From a bacterium (GTDB taxonomy: Bacteria > Patescibacteriota > Minisyncoccia > Moranbacterales > DUUL01): a stretch of 13,396 bases of DNA. The position numbers and the translations under genes are program-made. The stretch spans positions 1 through 13,396 of the forward strand of contig DAOUPS010000014.1 of the NCBI GenBank assembly GCA_030626045.1, written 5' to 3'. The notes below the pieces were generated by a model. That model searched no databases. It worked only from the letters and a program-made list of their open reading frames with translations, and was not told where the DNA came from. Positions 13,083-13,396 of this stretch are shown piece after piece (within the stretch, counting starts at the first letter, position 1; every line of letters starts with the position of its first letter).

Positions 13083-13396
13083 AAATGACATTTTATATAC
13101 AATTGCATATTTCAATGCTATGAAGTATCCGCTCACGATATTCGAGCTGTGGAGATATCGCATTTCAAGAGAAAACAAAAAGGCCATTTCATTTTTTCAA
13201 GTATCAAATATTTTAAAAACGGAATCTCTAAAGAAATATCTCTGTATTAAAAAAGGATTTATTACACTGAAAGGCGACGAAGATCTTGTTGGGAAGCGAT
13301 TGAGCAGGCAGAAAATGTCAATTGCGAATATCAAAAAGATAAAGAGATGGGCGCCTTTGTTTTGTCTTATCCCCTATATGCGAGGAGTTTTTGTTA
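13066..13396 (+). CDS. Nucleotidyltransferase-like protein, N-terminal part
   Basis: The frame is open from ATG 13066 to the window edge, 110 codons. The start lies inside the end of uvrA (17-nt overlap), which suggests translational coupling. The product begins MNTSLKNDILYTIAYFNAMK, then YPLTIFELWRYRI, a winged-helix-like segment (about 8-75), a basic helix with GKRLSRQKMSIANIKKIKRW, and ends at IPYMRGVFV. I recognise this order from CPR proteins annotated as nucleotidyltransferase-domain proteins, in which a GS-x-A motif and an acidic DxD pair follow directly after the VRxVFV strand. The catalytic motif lies outside the window, so the assignment rests on the N-terminal part alone. Substrate and role unknown. 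Confidence 0.7.
   Translation, partial: MNTSLKNDILYTIAYFNAMKYPLTIFELWRYRISRENKKAISFFQVSNILKTESLKKYLCIKKGFITLKGDEDLVGKRLSRQKMSIANIKKIKRWAPLFCLIPYMRGVFV

Noticed and set aside
1..13396. Mobile element, CRISPR array, phage or toxin-antitoxin system
   Set aside because: No direct-repeat array, transposase, integrase or paired small toxin-antitoxin genes can be seen; the window consists mostly of ordinary chromosomal genes.

Overview
The window looks like a chromosomal segment from a Patescibacteria / Candidate Phyla Radiation bacterium. The grounds are two membrane-anchored protein families that I recognise from CPR genomes (8187-8753 minus, 9125-9769 plus), a nucleotidyltransferase-like gene of CPR type at the right edge, few strong Shine-Dalgarno sites, and a moderately AT-rich sequence. 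TGA acts as a normal stop (3-methyladenine glycosylase and recG both end in TGA), so the TGA=Gly code of Absconditabacteria/Gracilibacteria does not apply. Placement below phylum level is not possible by eye.

Layout. (1) 1-179: C-terminal end of an unrecognised gene. (2) 286-5729, plus strand: a tight run of five genes with gaps of 6-41 bp, probably one operon: MscS-type mechanosensitive channel, GT39-like membrane glycosyltransferase, alpha/beta-hydrolase esterase, GT4 glycosyltransferase resembling diacylglycerol glucosyltransferases, and 3-methyladenine DNA glycosylase. A promoter candidate lies upstream of the first gene. (3) 5742-7953, minus strand: recG, converging on the glycosylase with 12 bp between stop codons, with tRNA-Arg 18 bp upstream. 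The long open frame of recG runs back into the tRNA; that extension is an artefact and recG starts at 7862. (4) 7956-8888: a long imperfect hairpin, an intrinsic terminator, a CPR-conserved membrane protein on the minus strand, then a second, related palindrome in that gene's predicted 5' leader and a good promoter. (5) 8961-9769: promoter, ~130-nt leader and a single-pass membrane protein on the plus strand. (6) 9770-10238: a 469-bp gap with a terminator, an inverted repeat and two low-confidence 36-residue ORFs. (7) 10239-13396: uvrA, whose end overlaps the start of a nucleotidyltransferase-like gene cut off by the window edge.

Functionally the segment mixes envelope functions (osmotic valve, two glycosyltransferases, lipase-like hydrolase, two anchored proteins) with DNA repair (base excision glycosylase, RecG, UvrA). 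I see no mobile element, CRISPR array, phage gene, rRNA or toxin-antitoxin pair. The least explained signals are the pair of related palindromes bracketing the 8187-8753 gene, and a tRNA-Arg with anticodon GCG and a C at T-loop position 55.
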